Assembly (NCBI RefSeq): GCF_016342275.1
Contig: NZ_JAEIOT010000011.1
Coordinates: 1-64,000, forward strand
Reading direction: 5' to 3'
Length of the DNA: 64,000 nt
Source: Corynebacterium marambiense
GTDB taxonomy: Bacteria; Actinomycetota; Actinomycetes; Mycobacteriales; Mycobacteriaceae
Part shown: one piece after another, positions 51,535 to 60,800 of the stretch
Numbering within the stretch: position 1 is the first letter of the stretch
Layout of the letters: every line of letters begins with the position of its first letter
Position numbers and translations under genes: made by a program
The notes under the pieces: model-generated
Databases searched by the model: none
What the model saw: the letters and a program-made list of their open reading frames with translations, nothing else
What the model was told of the DNA's origin: nothing

Positions 51535-54024
51535 TTATGTGGTCCGGGTGTGGCCACGACCGGCCGCGACAAGGGCTGATATACAGGTGATGAGTAGTGC
51601 GCTGATGGTGAGCGTCCCGGAGATAGCCGCATCCGGCGAGGTGAGAATACCGGAGTGAGAACCTCCCGAAGTAGCGATTCCGCCCACCCACGTTCCTAGT
51701 ACCCCACCGGCTATGGCGGCGATGAGGGCGGCTGGGATCGCGAGGACCGTGACCTCCGTCAGCAGCATCAGCATTTGACCAGCCCGGGACATGCCCAGCG
51801 CGCCCAGGAGCTCCCTGTCCCGTGCCCGTTCCCGGACTGCGAGGGTTACCGTGTTTGCGACGCCGACACCAGCTATCAGTCCGGCGACGAGCGTCATCAG
51901 TGTGGACATGGTCAGTATCCGGTCCGCTGTCGCGGCGATCTCGGCCCTGGTGGAGAAGCTCTCCGCCACCGACACCCGGGACCCGTTCTGCGCGATAGCT
52001 GCGCTTATGGCGGTGAGCGTCGGGTTGCCCGTGGCCTGATCCGGAGGGCCTTCGGTGCGGATCAGGATCGCTGGACGGGGGAGCGGTGGTGCCTTGTCCA
52101 CCGGAACACCCTTCGTCTCGAGGGAACGGGCGCGGGCACCGTCGACGAGATCCGGCGCGATGAAACTCGTGCGCCCGGTCCCGTGGCGGACTGTGGCGGT
52201 GACCGGTTGATCGAAGATGGTCAGTTCGACCTGGCGGCCTTCCCTCACGCGATCACGGATCGGTGAGTAGTCACCGACGATGATCTCCCCCGGTGCAGCA
52301 CCCATCCCGCCGCGGAGCAGTTGTCCGCCAGCGGCTTGATCCAGGGTGAGAACGTTCTCCGAGGTACCCCAAGGGTTGTCGACTCGGGCTGCACTCGGTG
52401 CTATCGCAGCTGCCACCCCGTCGGTATTCCGGATCGCGGTGACAAGATCATCCGGGATCGAATCCTCGAGAGCCGTCACCGTCACATCGATGTCGCTGGT
52501 TCCCCGAGCGCCCGCGGTGAGATGGTCCCGGATTGTGTCCTGCCCGTGGAGCACCGCTGCGACGAGGGCGACTCCGGCGAAGATGATCGCCACGAGAGCC
52601 CCAGAGCGTTGCACCTGGCGGCCGACGAATGCCGCACCCAGCTGGAGCGTCGGCGCCGGGAGCAGGCCCATGACGCGGGAGAGTCGGTTGATCAGAGCAG
52701 GTAGAAGGACCGCGAGCATGATGAGGACGCCGAGTGCGATGAGGCTGGCGGCTCCCACCGACCCGACCACCGCTCGCTTCGCTGTCATTCCGGGGACGAC
52801 GGTCGCGGCGGCAAGTCCGGCGGCGGTGGTGGCTGTGCCGAGGACGAATGTGATTACGCGGCGCGGGACGCTCTGTTGGCTCACGCCCTGCGAGGCGAGT
52901 GACTGCGTGATGGGGCGCCGGACGACAGACCGTCCCGCCGGGAGCGCGGCGAGCACCGCGGCCATCACCCCGAGGAACACGATGACCGCTTGCCAGGAAC
53001 CGGACAGTGTCACATCTGCCAGTGGGACCCGCACCCCGAGGACATCAGCGTTGGTACCCGCAATGCGAGCGAGCCACAGTCCGGCAGGTGCACCGAGCAC
53101 CCCCGCCAGTACGCCGAGGATCGTGGCCTCCAGGATGACCGAGACGAGGATCTGCGCGGTGGAGGCACCCGTGGAGCGCAGGAGTGCGAACTCCCGCTGG
53201 CGCTCCCCAGTCAACACCGAGAACGCCGAGAGGATTACCAGGCCTGCGACCGCTGCGACGACCGCGATGAACACCGCGAGCAGCAGGAAGTATCGGTCCC
53301 GTTTGGACAGGTACCGGTTGGAAAGCTCCGCGGTGTGCGCCGTTGCGGTGGTGACCGAGGTCGAGCTGCCCTGTGGCAGTGCGGCCCGGATAGCTCCGGT
53401 GAGCGCCTCCGGCGTGGTACCGGGCACCGCCATAACTCGGATTTCCCCGGTGCGGGAGCCGCCGGACCAGGCATCGACGGTTGCCGGTGTGGCGAGAATC
53501 GACTCGGAACCGATGAGCTGTTCCTGAGCGGATTTCTCGGCTCGTCCCACGATCCTCACCCGGGTCGGGTCCGGGATCCCGGGGGCCTCCAGGGAGAGTT
53601 CCTGCCCGATTGCGTGATCGTCGTCGGTGGCGAGCACCTCGTCGTCCGCTACCGGGAATCTTCCCTCGGTCAGGGAGCGCCACTGCAGGGGGCCGTCGGT
53701 GACGGACTGGATATAGGTGGAGCGGTATACCGTGCCAGTGTCGGCGACAGCGCCTCGGAATGTCTGGTCGAACACCGCATCCGCGACGCCGGGAACGGCG
53801 CGGATGGCCGTCAGCGGATCGGCGTCCCGGTCGGTGTTCCGGACGGTGACCACGACGTCCGTGTTCACATAGGGGCGGTCGAAGATCTCCCCGACCGTCC
53901 GCTGCAGCGTCGTGGTGATCGCTGCGGTCGCGACGGTGAGTGCGACGGCGGCGAAGATGGAAAAGAACAGTGAGAGATAACGCAGCCCACGGTGACGGAG
54001 CTGCGCGACGGCGAGGCGGATCAC
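51535..54024 (-). CDS. ABC transporter permease, FtsX type (second set)
   Basis: An 829-aa double-FtsX permease. The first helix (about residues 18-38) precedes an extracytoplasmic domain, then helices near 250-370 carrying VLTGERQREFALLRSTGAS, the conserved FtsX coupling segment. Further helices lie near 390-500, and the final FtsX set is near 700-825. GTG 54024 overlaps the ATPase stop (GTGA). It is of the same class as the permease at 3-6 kb, with low identity by eye, and is GC-rich like the backbone. The substrate is unknown. Confidence 0.85.
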   Translation of the reverse strand: MIRLAVAQLRHRGLRYLSLFFSIFAAVALTVATAAITTTLQRTVGEIFDRPYVNTDVVVTVRNTDRDADPLTAIRAVPGVADAVFDQTFRGAVADTGTVYRSTYIQSVTDGPLQWRSLTEGRFPVADDEVLATDDDHAIGQELSLEAPGIPDPTRVRIVGRAEKSAQEQLIGSESILATPATVDAWSGGSRTGEIRVMAVPGTTPEALTGAIRAALPQGSSTSVTTATAHTAELSNRYLSKRDRYFLLLAVFIAVVAAVAGLVILSAFSVLTGERQREFALLRSTGASTAQILVSVILEATILGVLAGVLGAPAGLWLARIAGTNADVLGVRVPLADVTLSGSWQAVIVFLGVMAAVLAALPAGRSVVRRPITQSLASQGVSQQSVPRRVITFVLGTATTAAGLAAATVVPGMTAKRAVVGSVGAASLIALGVLIMLAVLLPALINRLSRVMGLLPAPTLQLGAAFVGRQVQRSGALVAIIFAGVALVAAVLHGQDTIRDHLTAGARGTSDIDVTVTALEDSIPDDLVTAIRNTDGVAAAIAPSAARVDNPWGTSENVLTLDQAAGGQLLRGGMGAAPGEIIVGDYSPIRDRVREGRQVELTIFDQPVTATVRHGTGRTSFIAPDLVDGARARSLETKGVPVDKAPPLPRPAILIRTEGPPDQATGNPTLTAISAAIAQNGSRVSVAESFSTRAEIAATADRILTMSTLMTLVAGLIAGVGVANTVTLAVRERARDRELLGALGMSRAGQMLMLLTEVTVLAIPAALIAAIAGGVLGTWVGGIATSGGSHSGILTSPDAAISGTLTISALLITCISALVAAGRGHTRTT

Positions 54025-54827
54025 GCGGAGCCACCCCCGTCTGCGGCGTGCCGGGGATTTCCGGACCGTGCCGCCGGGCGCCGGGTGTCGTGGGAATCGG
54101 TGACACGTCCGTCGCGCATCGTGATCAGATGGTCACCGCGCTCGGCGGCTGCCGGGTCGTGGGTCACCACGGTGAGTGTCTGGCCGAATTGGTCGACCAG
54201 TTGACGGAACAGGGAGAGCACTTCGGCTCCGGTCTCCGAGTCGAGGGACCCGGTGGGTTCGTCGGCGAAGATGATGTCCGGGCGGGCCAGCAGGGCCCGG
54301 GCGATGGCGACGCGTTGCTGCTGGCCGCCGGATAGCTGGTGCGGGAGGTGTTTCAGGCGTTGGCTGAGCCCGAGCCGTCCGGTGATCTCGTCGTACCAGC
54401 CTTGGTCGATGCGGGAATGGGCGAGGCGCATCGGTAGTCGAATGTTGTCCCGCACCGTGAGCACGGGGACGAGGTTGAATTCCTGGAAGATCACGCCGAT
54501 CCGGGTGCGGCGGAGTTTCGCCCGCTGGTTCTCGGACAGTGAGCTGAGGACGGTGTTCCGTTCCCGTCGGTTTCCCGGACCCGTGCCGTGCAGTGTGACA
54601 GTGCCGGAGTTGGGGACAGACAGCCCCGAGAGGCAATGCAGGAGGGTGGTCTTGCCGGATCCGGATGGTCCCATGATGGTTGTCCACCGGCCGCGCGGAA
54701 GCGTGACCGAGACGTTGTCGAGCGCTCGCACCTGAGCCTCGTCGCTCCCGAATATCTGCGTGAGGCGGCTCGCAGTGAGGACAGGGTCATACTGATTCGA
54801 TGCGTCGAAAACAACCGTAGGAGTCAC
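54021..54827 (-). CDS. ABC transporter ATP-binding protein (second MacB/LolD-like set)
   Basis: A 268-aa ATPase partner of the FtsX permease. It has Walker A GPSGSGKTT, FQEFNLVPVLTVRDN as Q-loop, LSGGQQQRVAIARALLA, Walker B IIFADEPTGSLD and VTHDPA. The C-terminal 25 residues are Arg/Gly-rich and disordered. GTG 54827 is preferred, with a CAAGAT-like -10 about 8 nt upstream; TTG 54833 would add two residues. The stop overlaps the permease GTG. Confidence 0.85.
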   Translation of the reverse strand: MTPTVVFDASNQYDPVLTASRLTQIFGSDEAQVRALDNVSVTLPRGRWTTIMGPSGSGKTTLLHCLSGLSVPNSGTVTLHGTGPGNRRERNTVLSSLSENQRAKLRRTRIGVIFQEFNLVPVLTVRDNIRLPMRLAHSRIDQGWYDEITGRLGLSQRLKHLPHQLSGGQQQRVAIARALLARPDIIFADEPTGSLDSETGAEVLSLFRQLVDQFGQTLTVVTHDPAAAERGDHLITMRDGRVTDSHDTRRPAARSGNPRHAADGGGSA

Positions 54828-54833
54828 AGTCAA

Positions 54834-55280
54834 AATCTTGCCTCAACTATTGGGTAAGTGCGAATGGGGGTATATGATCCGAATTATCTCAATCGGAGAA
54901 CCCGTGGATGATACAGCTCGAACTGTGCCTAAAAGTACTGCCTAGGCTGTAGGATTGTGGCACAAAGTTGATCGTTTCATTTGGTATTTAAAATAAATTC
55001 ATTTTTCCATTTTCCGTTGTTTGATTGAATTCCATCGGTTGATATAGGTGGACTGATCTATAGATGACTTGAGAATCGTTTAGATGTAGTCTTGGGGCGA
55101 TAGATTTTTCTAGATAGTTCCGGGTCATTGTCGCCAGATTGGTGAATGAGCGCTCTATCCTTACTGGGTTAGCAGGTTCGGTACAGAGGTCTGCGGTTGA
55201 GGTTTTGCGCAAGGTGATTGTTGGGGAAACGCCGTAGAAAAATCTACTAAAATAAATACGATTGACGGCCTGGAGGTATC
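54834..55280. other. AT-rich intergenic region upstream of the SIR2 gene
   Basis: About 450 nt with no supported gene. TAAAAT at 55248-55253 may be the -10 of the SIR2 gene. Just before it, GTAGA (55234-55238) and TCTAC (55243-55247) form a 5-bp inverted repeat, a possible operator. Confidence 0.4.
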
Positions 55281-57065
55281 GTGTGGGATTTTGATCCGCA
55301 AGATGTTGTATTCCTGACCGGGGCGGGAATATCTGCCAATGCGCCAACGAATGGCCCCTTGGGAAATCATCTCACTGAGTTTGCGTTGGCCGAATTATTT
55401 GATGATTCTGCCGTCCAAGATATTCTAGGTAGCTATCAAAAGATTCGAAATAATAGGAATAGGATGCCACGATTGGAGGCGGTGCTGGACAAGGCAGTTT
55501 CCTCTCATGGTGATCAGTGTCTGAACTATATTCTGCATGATTTGGTGGAAGCGCCCCCAAATTATCTTCATCTCTTTTTTGCGCAACACCTCAAACTGGG
55601 TGGCGTCAATGTGACGGCCAACTTTGACAGACTCATAGAAAAATCTTCTGGATTTTCTGCCGACGTGAATCCATTTCACTTCCATGGGTCTTTGCAGGCG
55701 GGTGCGGAAGGTCAGTCCTTGGGTGCGACTCTCCATTCAATTGTTCCGGGTTTTAATTCACAAATCAGTAATGAATTAGATCGATTATTATTCGGTGGCA
55801 GGCACAAAGTCCTCATCGTTGCAGGCTATTCTGGGCTTGATTTTTTTGACATGGACGTGTACGTGCGCGAGAATCTGAGACGCTTTCTTCAGCACTATAG
55901 CCAAATTATGTGGATTCATCATGATCACACTAAAGAGGGTGCTGATTTTGGTGCTGTGAACAGTGATGCCTGGGTTCCCCCCATTTTTTCGTTATTACAG
56001 AAAACATTTGAGAAGCATGGTCGGGAAGATCAAAAGTGTTTTAGGATCGCTGCAAATACGGGTGAGTTTCTTGCCCAAGAGTTTTCCGAGAAGTGGCGTC
56101 TTTCTGAGGTGGTATTTGATGCTGGTGATGGGGGATGTTCTGATGCTGTAGGTTTGCAGATCGGGGGGACTTTGTCGAGTAACCCGACATTTGTCCCGAC
56201 TGTTGAGGATAGGCGCAAGGCTACGGTAGATTTATGTTTACATTTCGGATTGTTTAAGCAGTATAAGGAACTGATGACCTCCTATGGAAAGGAAATTCCG
56301 GCGGGACATCTTGCTGAGATTGCTTGGCAAGAAGGGCGTTATCGAGACGCTGACCGCCTCTGGAGGGATTTTTATAGGGATGAGCCGCTTAAGGCGCTAG
56401 AGCGGAAAGCAGCATGCTTGTGGGTTCGGGGATCATATCTGCGAGCCTATCGAGCTATTATTTTGGCACATCAGCTTTCTTTGCGAGTTGGGGATGATCG
56501 CATGGAAGCAACGGTTCTTGCACTATGGGGGCGTATCTTATTTGCCATGCGAAAATGTCCTGAGCTTAGGTTATTTGTGGGTGGTCGGTGTTGTTCAAAG
56601 GTTCGAAAGAAAATAGCTGAGTTCATTATCGACCATCCTGGTGTAGATGCGATGATTCGGTCGGACTTGATAGATGCGGATCGTCGAATTGCGATTTCGC
56701 TTGGAGCTTTTGATTCGTTTTCTTACGATAAAACAGATGATTCTGCTGATGGAACGGCAACTGCTTTCGAGTTCTGGGATCAGGCCGATTCGCTTTCGGG
56801 TTATCTCGACTATGGGCGCGGTCGAATGTGGGTCAAGGCAGAGCGTGGGGAACCGATTCCGCGGGAATGGGTAGAGTGGTACGTGGAGAGCGCCTGTTTG
56901 ATGGGCCAAATGGGTCAAGTTTATAAAATGCCGATGCTTCCAGGCGTGGGGAGATTCTACAGTCTTACAGATGCCTGGGGGAGTTTAAGCCACTTGCAAA
57001 TAACCTGGCTGCATCGATTGAGGGGCTTTTACTTTTATTTGAGAGACAAACGGCGACGAAGGTAA
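55281..57065 (+). CDS. SIR2-domain protein with helical C-terminal region, putative anti-phage effector
   Basis: A 594-aa protein. The N-terminal SIR2 domain (about residues 1-250) has FLTGAGISANAP (GAGIS 14-18), VTANFDRL (112-118), His135 in HFHGSL, and AGYSGLD (181-187), the NAD-binding and catalytic motifs of SIR2 proteins. There is no Cys4 zinc module, so it is of the bacterial SIR2-like type that destroys NAD in defence systems such as DSR and Thoeris. The C-terminal 340 residues are mostly helical with TPR-like repeats (AEIAWQEGRYRDADRLW). GTG 55281 has GGAGGT just upstream. It is AT-rich and stands alone; a short CGGGC/GCCCG hairpin (57077-57090) follows. The defence role is inferred. 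Confidence 0.75.
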   Translation: MWDFDPQDVVFLTGAGISANAPTNGPLGNHLTEFALAELFDDSAVQDILGSYQKIRNNRNRMPRLEAVLDKAVSSHGDQCLNYILHDLVEAPPNYLHLFFAQHLKLGGVNVTANFDRLIEKSSGFSADVNPFHFHGSLQAGAEGQSLGATLHSIVPGFNSQISNELDRLLFGGRHKVLIVAGYSGLDFFDMDVYVRENLRRFLQHYSQIMWIHHDHTKEGADFGAVNSDAWVPPIFSLLQKTFEKHGREDQKCFRIAANTGEFLAQEFSEKWRLSEVVFDAGDGGCSDAVGLQIGGTLSSNPTFVPTVEDRRKATVDLCLHFGLFKQYKELMTSYGKEIPAGHLAEIAWQEGRYRDADRLWRDFYRDEPLKALERKAACLWVRGSYLRAYRAIILAHQLSLRVGDDRMEATVLALWGRILFAMRKCPELRLFVGGRCCSKVRKKIAEFIIDHPGVDAMIRSDLIDADRRIAISLGAFDSFSYDKTDDSADGTATAFEFWDQADSLSGYLDYGRGRMWVKAERGEPIPREWVEWYVESACLMGQMGQVYKMPMLPGVGRFYSLTDAWGSLSHLQITWLHRLRGFYFYLRDKRRRR

Positions 57066-57092
57066 AGGAGCTGCATCGGGCGCCCGCCCGAC

Positions 57093-57437
57093 TCACCCCC
57101 ATCCCAGCTCGTGGAGTTCGTCGTCATCGAGCCCGAAGTGGTGGCCGATTTCGTGGCCGACGGTGATGCGGACCTGTTCGATCAGGTCCTCCTCGCTGGT
57201 GCAGTAGTCGAGCAGCGCGCGCTTGTAGATCGTGATCGAGGACGGTAATCCGGTGTGGTTGGCCAGCCGCTCCGGTAGGGGCACCCCGTTGTATAGCCCG
57301 AGGATGGTCGGCGAGTCGGGGTTGTAGTCCTCGATGAGGATGGCGACGTTCCTGAGGTTGTCCAGGAACACGTCCGGGATGCGCTCGAAGCCCATGTCCA
57401 CGAGCTCGTTGAAGCGTTCGTCGGAGACGTCGATCAC
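57093..57437 (-). CDS. minimal zincin metallopeptidase (PF06262 type)
   Basis: A 114-aa cytoplasmic protein with TVGHEIGHHFGLDDDEL near its end, an HExxHxxGxxD zinc motif, and the family's typical first half with FERIPDVFLDNLRNVAILIED. It is the short acidic metallopeptidase family widespread in actinobacteria; substrates are unknown. The GTG at 57437 has AAGGAC upstream. It follows the septum-formation gene by 29 nt on the same strand, so they are likely an operon. It marks the right border where conserved backbone resumes. Confidence 0.88.
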   Translation of the reverse strand: MIDVSDERFNELVDMGFERIPDVFLDNLRNVAILIEDYNPDSPTILGLYNGVPLPERLANHTGLPSSITIYKRALLDYCTSEEDLIEQVRITVGHEIGHHFGLDDDELHELGWG

Positions 57438-57466
57438 GGAAATGTCCTTGTCTGGGGTTCGTTCGG

Positions 57467-58492
57467 CTACTGGCGGATGGGGTCGCGCTTCGGGCGCGGC
57501 TCCGGTGGTGCACCGTCGATAACGAACGGGCCGGTGGCGGCGCCCTCGAGGGTGGCGAATCCGCCGCCTGCATTCGCCTTGAACAGGGCGCAGTTGACCG
57601 TGTTTGAACCGCCGGTCCAGGCGTTGGCGTCGATGGCCGTCCAGAAGGACTCGAGGGTCGAGTAGTAGAAGGGGTCATCGCCGCCGAGGTGATCCTGGGC
57701 GGCCTGGGTGCAGGCGTTCTTGAGATAGGCGTCCTGGTCCTCGACGGTGGGGGTGCCCTCGGGGAAGACGGGCTTGAGATCGATGACCGCGGTGATCTCG
57801 AGCTGGTGCGGGTCGGCGCAGTTCACCGCGCGGGGTGCGCCGGCTGGGCCGATGGTTACGCACTCACCCGGCTGGAAGATCCGGGACTGGTCCTGCTCGG
57901 CGGCCCGACCGCGGGTGGCTAGTGTCCGGCCGTCGTCGTCGGTGACCTGCACGCCGCAGAGCATGGTGCGGTCCCCGGCTTCCCAGGCGCTCGCCGGGGG
58001 CAGGATCGGGGCGATGGAGTACCGGCCGTGCGGTGTGTAGCGCCCGCCCAGGTAGTCGATGGTTGGGGTCTTGCAGAGCTCCTCGCGCAGTTGTGCCTGT
58101 CGGGTGAGGTTGGGCGCGGGGGCGGAGGGGCCGAACTCGCTCGAAGGGTAGGTGCCGAGATCCTCCCGGGCGGAGACCTCGAAACGGTGTTCAGCGGCAC
58201 AGTCCGCCTTCTGGAAGTTCGAGACCGTGCCGTCGGCGGCGGTGTCCCAATTGAGGCAGTCCCCGACATCGGCGGTGGTGAACGGGGCGGCTTCCACCTT
58301 GGTGGTCGTCGTATTCTCGGTGCTTGTCGACCCCTCGCTGGTCACGGTGCCGGTGCCGGTACCAGAGCTGGGGGCCGCTGTGGATTCAGAAGCGACATAG
58401 CTGTAGGACCCGACGCCGACGGAAGCGACGAGCATCGCGATGAGTGCCGCCTGGACTGCGGTAGCTGAACGCCAGGATCTGGTTGCTTTCAT
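57467..58492 (-). CDS. septum formation family exported protein
   Basis: A 341-aa protein with an N-terminal membrane helix or uncleaved signal (about residues 12-34), a Thr/Ser-rich linker, and two repeated units beginning VGDCLNWDT (about 76) and PGECVTIG (about 208). Each contains conserved Cys and an A-E-H or D-P-H motif (CAAEHRFEV, CADPHQLEI). This is the Septum_form (PF13845) pattern. It probably acts at the cell surface, with disulphides between the Cys. The detailed role is unknown. It lies between FarR and the zincin gene, as in other corynebacteria. Confidence 0.82.
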   Translation of the reverse strand: MKATRSWRSATAVQAALIAMLVASVGVGSYSYVASESTAAPSSGTGTGTVTSEGSTSTENTTTTKVEAAPFTTADVGDCLNWDTAADGTVSNFQKADCAAEHRFEVSAREDLGTYPSSEFGPSAPAPNLTRQAQLREELCKTPTIDYLGGRYTPHGRYSIAPILPPASAWEAGDRTMLCGVQVTDDDGRTLATRGRAAEQDQSRIFQPGECVTIGPAGAPRAVNCADPHQLEITAVIDLKPVFPEGTPTVEDQDAYLKNACTQAAQDHLGGDDPFYYSTLESFWTAIDANAWTGGSNTVNCALFKANAGGGFATLEGAATGPFVIDGAPPEPRPKRDPIRQ

Positions 58493-58582
58493 GATTCCTC
58501 CATCATGCCGGGTGTACCGGTCGGACGCACGCAGCGCCCGGCTGCGGGGGCGGGGACCATCGGGAGGCGTGGCGGGACCGTG

Positions 58583-59350
58583 TCAGTCGGAGGTCGGGTC
58601 CGTGGCCCGTTCCACGTGGGTCTTCAGCGTGTACCGGTCGGTGCGGTAGAGCGAGGAACACCACTCGACGGGGTGCTCCCCGGAGAGGGACAGTCTGACG
58701 ATCTTGAGCAGCGCCGTACCGGGTTCCACATCCAGTATCCCGGCGGTCGTCTCATCCGCGTTGACGGCGGTGGCGATCTGCTCGGCTTCCGTGACCGGAA
58801 GCCTGTAGTCCCTGTCCAGGATGCCGTAGATGGATGTGCGGACATCCTTGCTCAAGAGGTCCGGGGCGTGGACCCTGTTGTACCAGCTATCGTCGATGGC
58901 GTAGGGGCGGCCGTCACCCAGCCGGAGGCGGCGGAGGTGCACGTGCTGCCGTCCCCCGTTGCGGAAGAACGCCTCCACCTCCTCGGGTGCGGTGGTGACC
59001 TCGGAGAGCAGGACCTCAGAGGTGGCCTGCAGCCCCTGGGAGCTCATCTCGGAGGAGAAGGAGGCGAGATGTAGGCGGGAGATGAGGGGCGCGGGGGCGA
59101 CGAAGGTGCCCTTCCCGCGGGCCCGCTTCAGGCGACCGGAGGCGACGAGGTCCCCGATGGCGCGGCGGACGGTGATCCGGGAGACGCCGAAGGTCTCCTC
59201 CAGGACGCGTTCGCCGGGCAGCATGTCCCCGGGTTCCAGCTTGGTGGTGCAGATTTCCTCGAGAATTTCCCGCAGCTGTGCGTGTTTCGGTTTCGGCCCG
59301 TCGGTGAGGCGGCGGGCCGGGAGCTCCGGAAACTTCGGGGAGGTGGCCAT
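58583..59350 (-). CDS. farR: GntR-family regulator, FarR/HutC subfamily
   Basis: A 255-aa regulator. The GntR winged helix-turn-helix occupies about residues 18-85 (LREILEEICTTKLEPGDMLPGE, VLEETFGVSRITVRRAIGDLV). The UTRA ligand domain (about 100-245) has LRRLRLGDGRPYAIDDSWY and the closing HPVEWCSSLYRTDRYTL. Location directly divergent from serS and next to the septum-formation gene matches farR of C. glutamicum, a regulator of amino-acid synthesis genes; the symbol rests on that memory of synteny. Start is ATG 59350, 101 nt from serS. Confidence 0.8.
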   Translation of the reverse strand: MATSPKFPELPARRLTDGPKPKHAQLREILEEICTTKLEPGDMLPGERVLEETFGVSRITVRRAIGDLVASGRLKRARGKGTFVAPAPLISRLHLASFSSEMSSQGLQATSEVLLSEVTTAPEEVEAFFRNGGRQHVHLRRLRLGDGRPYAIDDSWYNRVHAPDLLSKDVRTSIYGILDRDYRLPVTEAEQIATAVNADETTAGILDVEPGTALLKIVRLSLSGEHPVEWCSSLYRTDRYTLKTHVERATDPTSD

Positions 59351-59438
59351 GCACTCAGTATACCGCGGTGGTCATAACCGGATGGCTCTCTTTGTTGTGA
59401 TGATCCACCACCCCGGGCCGTCGTGCTGCACCGTTCGG

Positions 59439-59451
59439 TAGGCTGGCACCC
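59439..59451 (+). promoter_or_regulatory. leaderless promoter of serS
   Basis: TAGGCT at 59439-59444 ends exactly 7 nt before the GTG start at 59452. No T-box leader or Shine-Dalgarno sequence fits in the gap. Confidence 0.6.
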
Positions 59452-60711
59452 GTGATTGATCTCAAATTCCTCCGCGACAACCCCGACGTGGTCCGTGCCT
59501 CCCAGCGCACCCGCGGCGAGGATCCAGAGCTCGTCGATCAGTTGATCGCCGCTGACGCCACCCGGCGGGAGGCGATCGTCGCCGCCGACAGTCTGCGCTC
59601 CGAGCAGAAGGCTTTCGGCAAGAAGATCGGCCAGGCCGCCCCCGAGGACAGGCCTGCCCTCCTGGCCGGCTCCAACGAGCTGAAGGCCAAAGTGAAAGAG
59701 GCCGAGGCGACCCAGAAGCGGGCCGCCGAGGAAGTCGACCGACTCCAGTCGCGCATCGGGAACATCGTCGAAGGCGCGCCGGCGGGCGGCGAGGACGACT
59801 TCATCGTCCTCGAGCACGTGGGCGAGCCTCCGAGCTTCGACTTTGAGCCGAAGGATCACCTTGAGCTCGGTGAGTCTCTCGGGCTCATTGACGTCGAACG
59901 CGGAACCAAGGTCTCCGGCTCCCGGTTCTACTTCCTCACCGGATACGGTGCGCTCCTGCAGCTCGGCATGCTCACCCTCGCCGCGCAGCGCGCCACCGCG
60001 GCCGGATTCACCCTCATGATCCCGCCGGTCCTTGTCCGTCCGGAAACGATGCAGGGGACCGGGTTCCTGGACAGTCACGCCGACGAGATCTACCACCTTG
60101 AAGAGGATGACCTGTACCTCGTGGGCACCAGTGAGGTTGCGCTCGCCGGTTTCCACTCCGACGAGATTATCGACCTCTCCGGCGGGCCGCTGCGCTACGC
60201 CGGCTGGTCCTCCTGCTTCCGCCGTGAGGCCGGCTCCTACGGCAAGGACACCCGCGGGATCCTCCGCGTCCACCAGTTCGACAAGGTCGAGATGTTCAGC
60301 TGGTGCAAGCCGGAGGACGCCACCGCCGAACATCAGAAACTCCTCCAGATGGAACGCGACATGCTCGCCGCCGTCGAGGTTCCCTACCGCATCATCGATG
60401 TCGCAGGCGGCGACCTCGGTAGCTCTGCGGCCCGGAAGTTTGACACCGAGGCGTGGGTCCCGACCCAGGGCACCTACCGCGAGCTCACCTCGACCTCGAA
60501 CTGCACGACCTTCCAGGCCCGTCGCCTGAAGGTCCGCTACCGCGACAACGACGGACGCACCCAGCCCTGTGCCACCCTGAACGGCACACTCGCCACCACC
60601 CGATGGCTCGTCGCCATCCTCGAAAACAACCAGCAGGCCGACGGGTCCGTCCGGATCCCGCAGGCGCTGCAGCCCTTCGTGGGCCGCGAGATCCTCGAAC
60701 CCGTGAAGTAG
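59452..60711 (+). CDS. serS: seryl-tRNA synthetase
   Basis: A 419-aa class II aminoacyl-tRNA synthetase charging tRNA-Ser. The N-terminal antiparallel coiled coil (about residues 30-100) is the tRNA-binding arm. The catalytic core has class II motif 2 at [21 protein letters not shown] (conserved Arg and Glu, here split as FRREAGS and HQFDKVEMF), and motif 3 at [16 protein letters not shown] with IPQALQPF near the end. Length and order match the family. The start is GTG, positioned by a leaderless promoter. It is followed by the acyltransferase gene after 89 nt. Confidence 0.96.
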   Translation: MIDLKFLRDNPDVVRASQRTRGEDPELVDQLIAADATRREAIVAADSLRSEQKAFGKKIGQAAPEDRPALLAGSNELKAKVKEAEATQKRAAEEVDRLQSRIGNIVEGAPAGGEDDFIVLEHVGEPPSFDFEPKDHLELGESLGLIDVERGTKVSGSRFYFLTGYGALLQLGMLTLAAQRATAAGFTLMIPPVLVRPETMQGTGFLDSHADEIYHLEEDDLYLVGTSEVALAGFHSDEIIDLSGGPLRYAGWSSCFRREAGSYGKDTRGILRVHQFDKVEMFSWCKPEDATAEHQKLLQMERDMLAAVEVPYRIIDVAGGDLGSSAARKFDTEAWVPTQGTYRELTSTSNCTTFQARRLKVRYRDNDGRTQPCATLNGTLATTRWLVAILENNQQADGSVRIPQALQPFVGREILEPVK

Positions 60712-60800
60712 ACACCCGGCTCTTCCCGCGGGACCACAACCCGCCCGCGGGTTGGCCGGGCGTCGATACGCGCCGCCAGCAGACACAGACAGGACCCCCA

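Noticed and set aside
51296..51658. 120-codon plus-strand frame after the GT4 gene
   Set aside because: It overlaps the 3' end of the FtsX-type permease and shows no family pattern.
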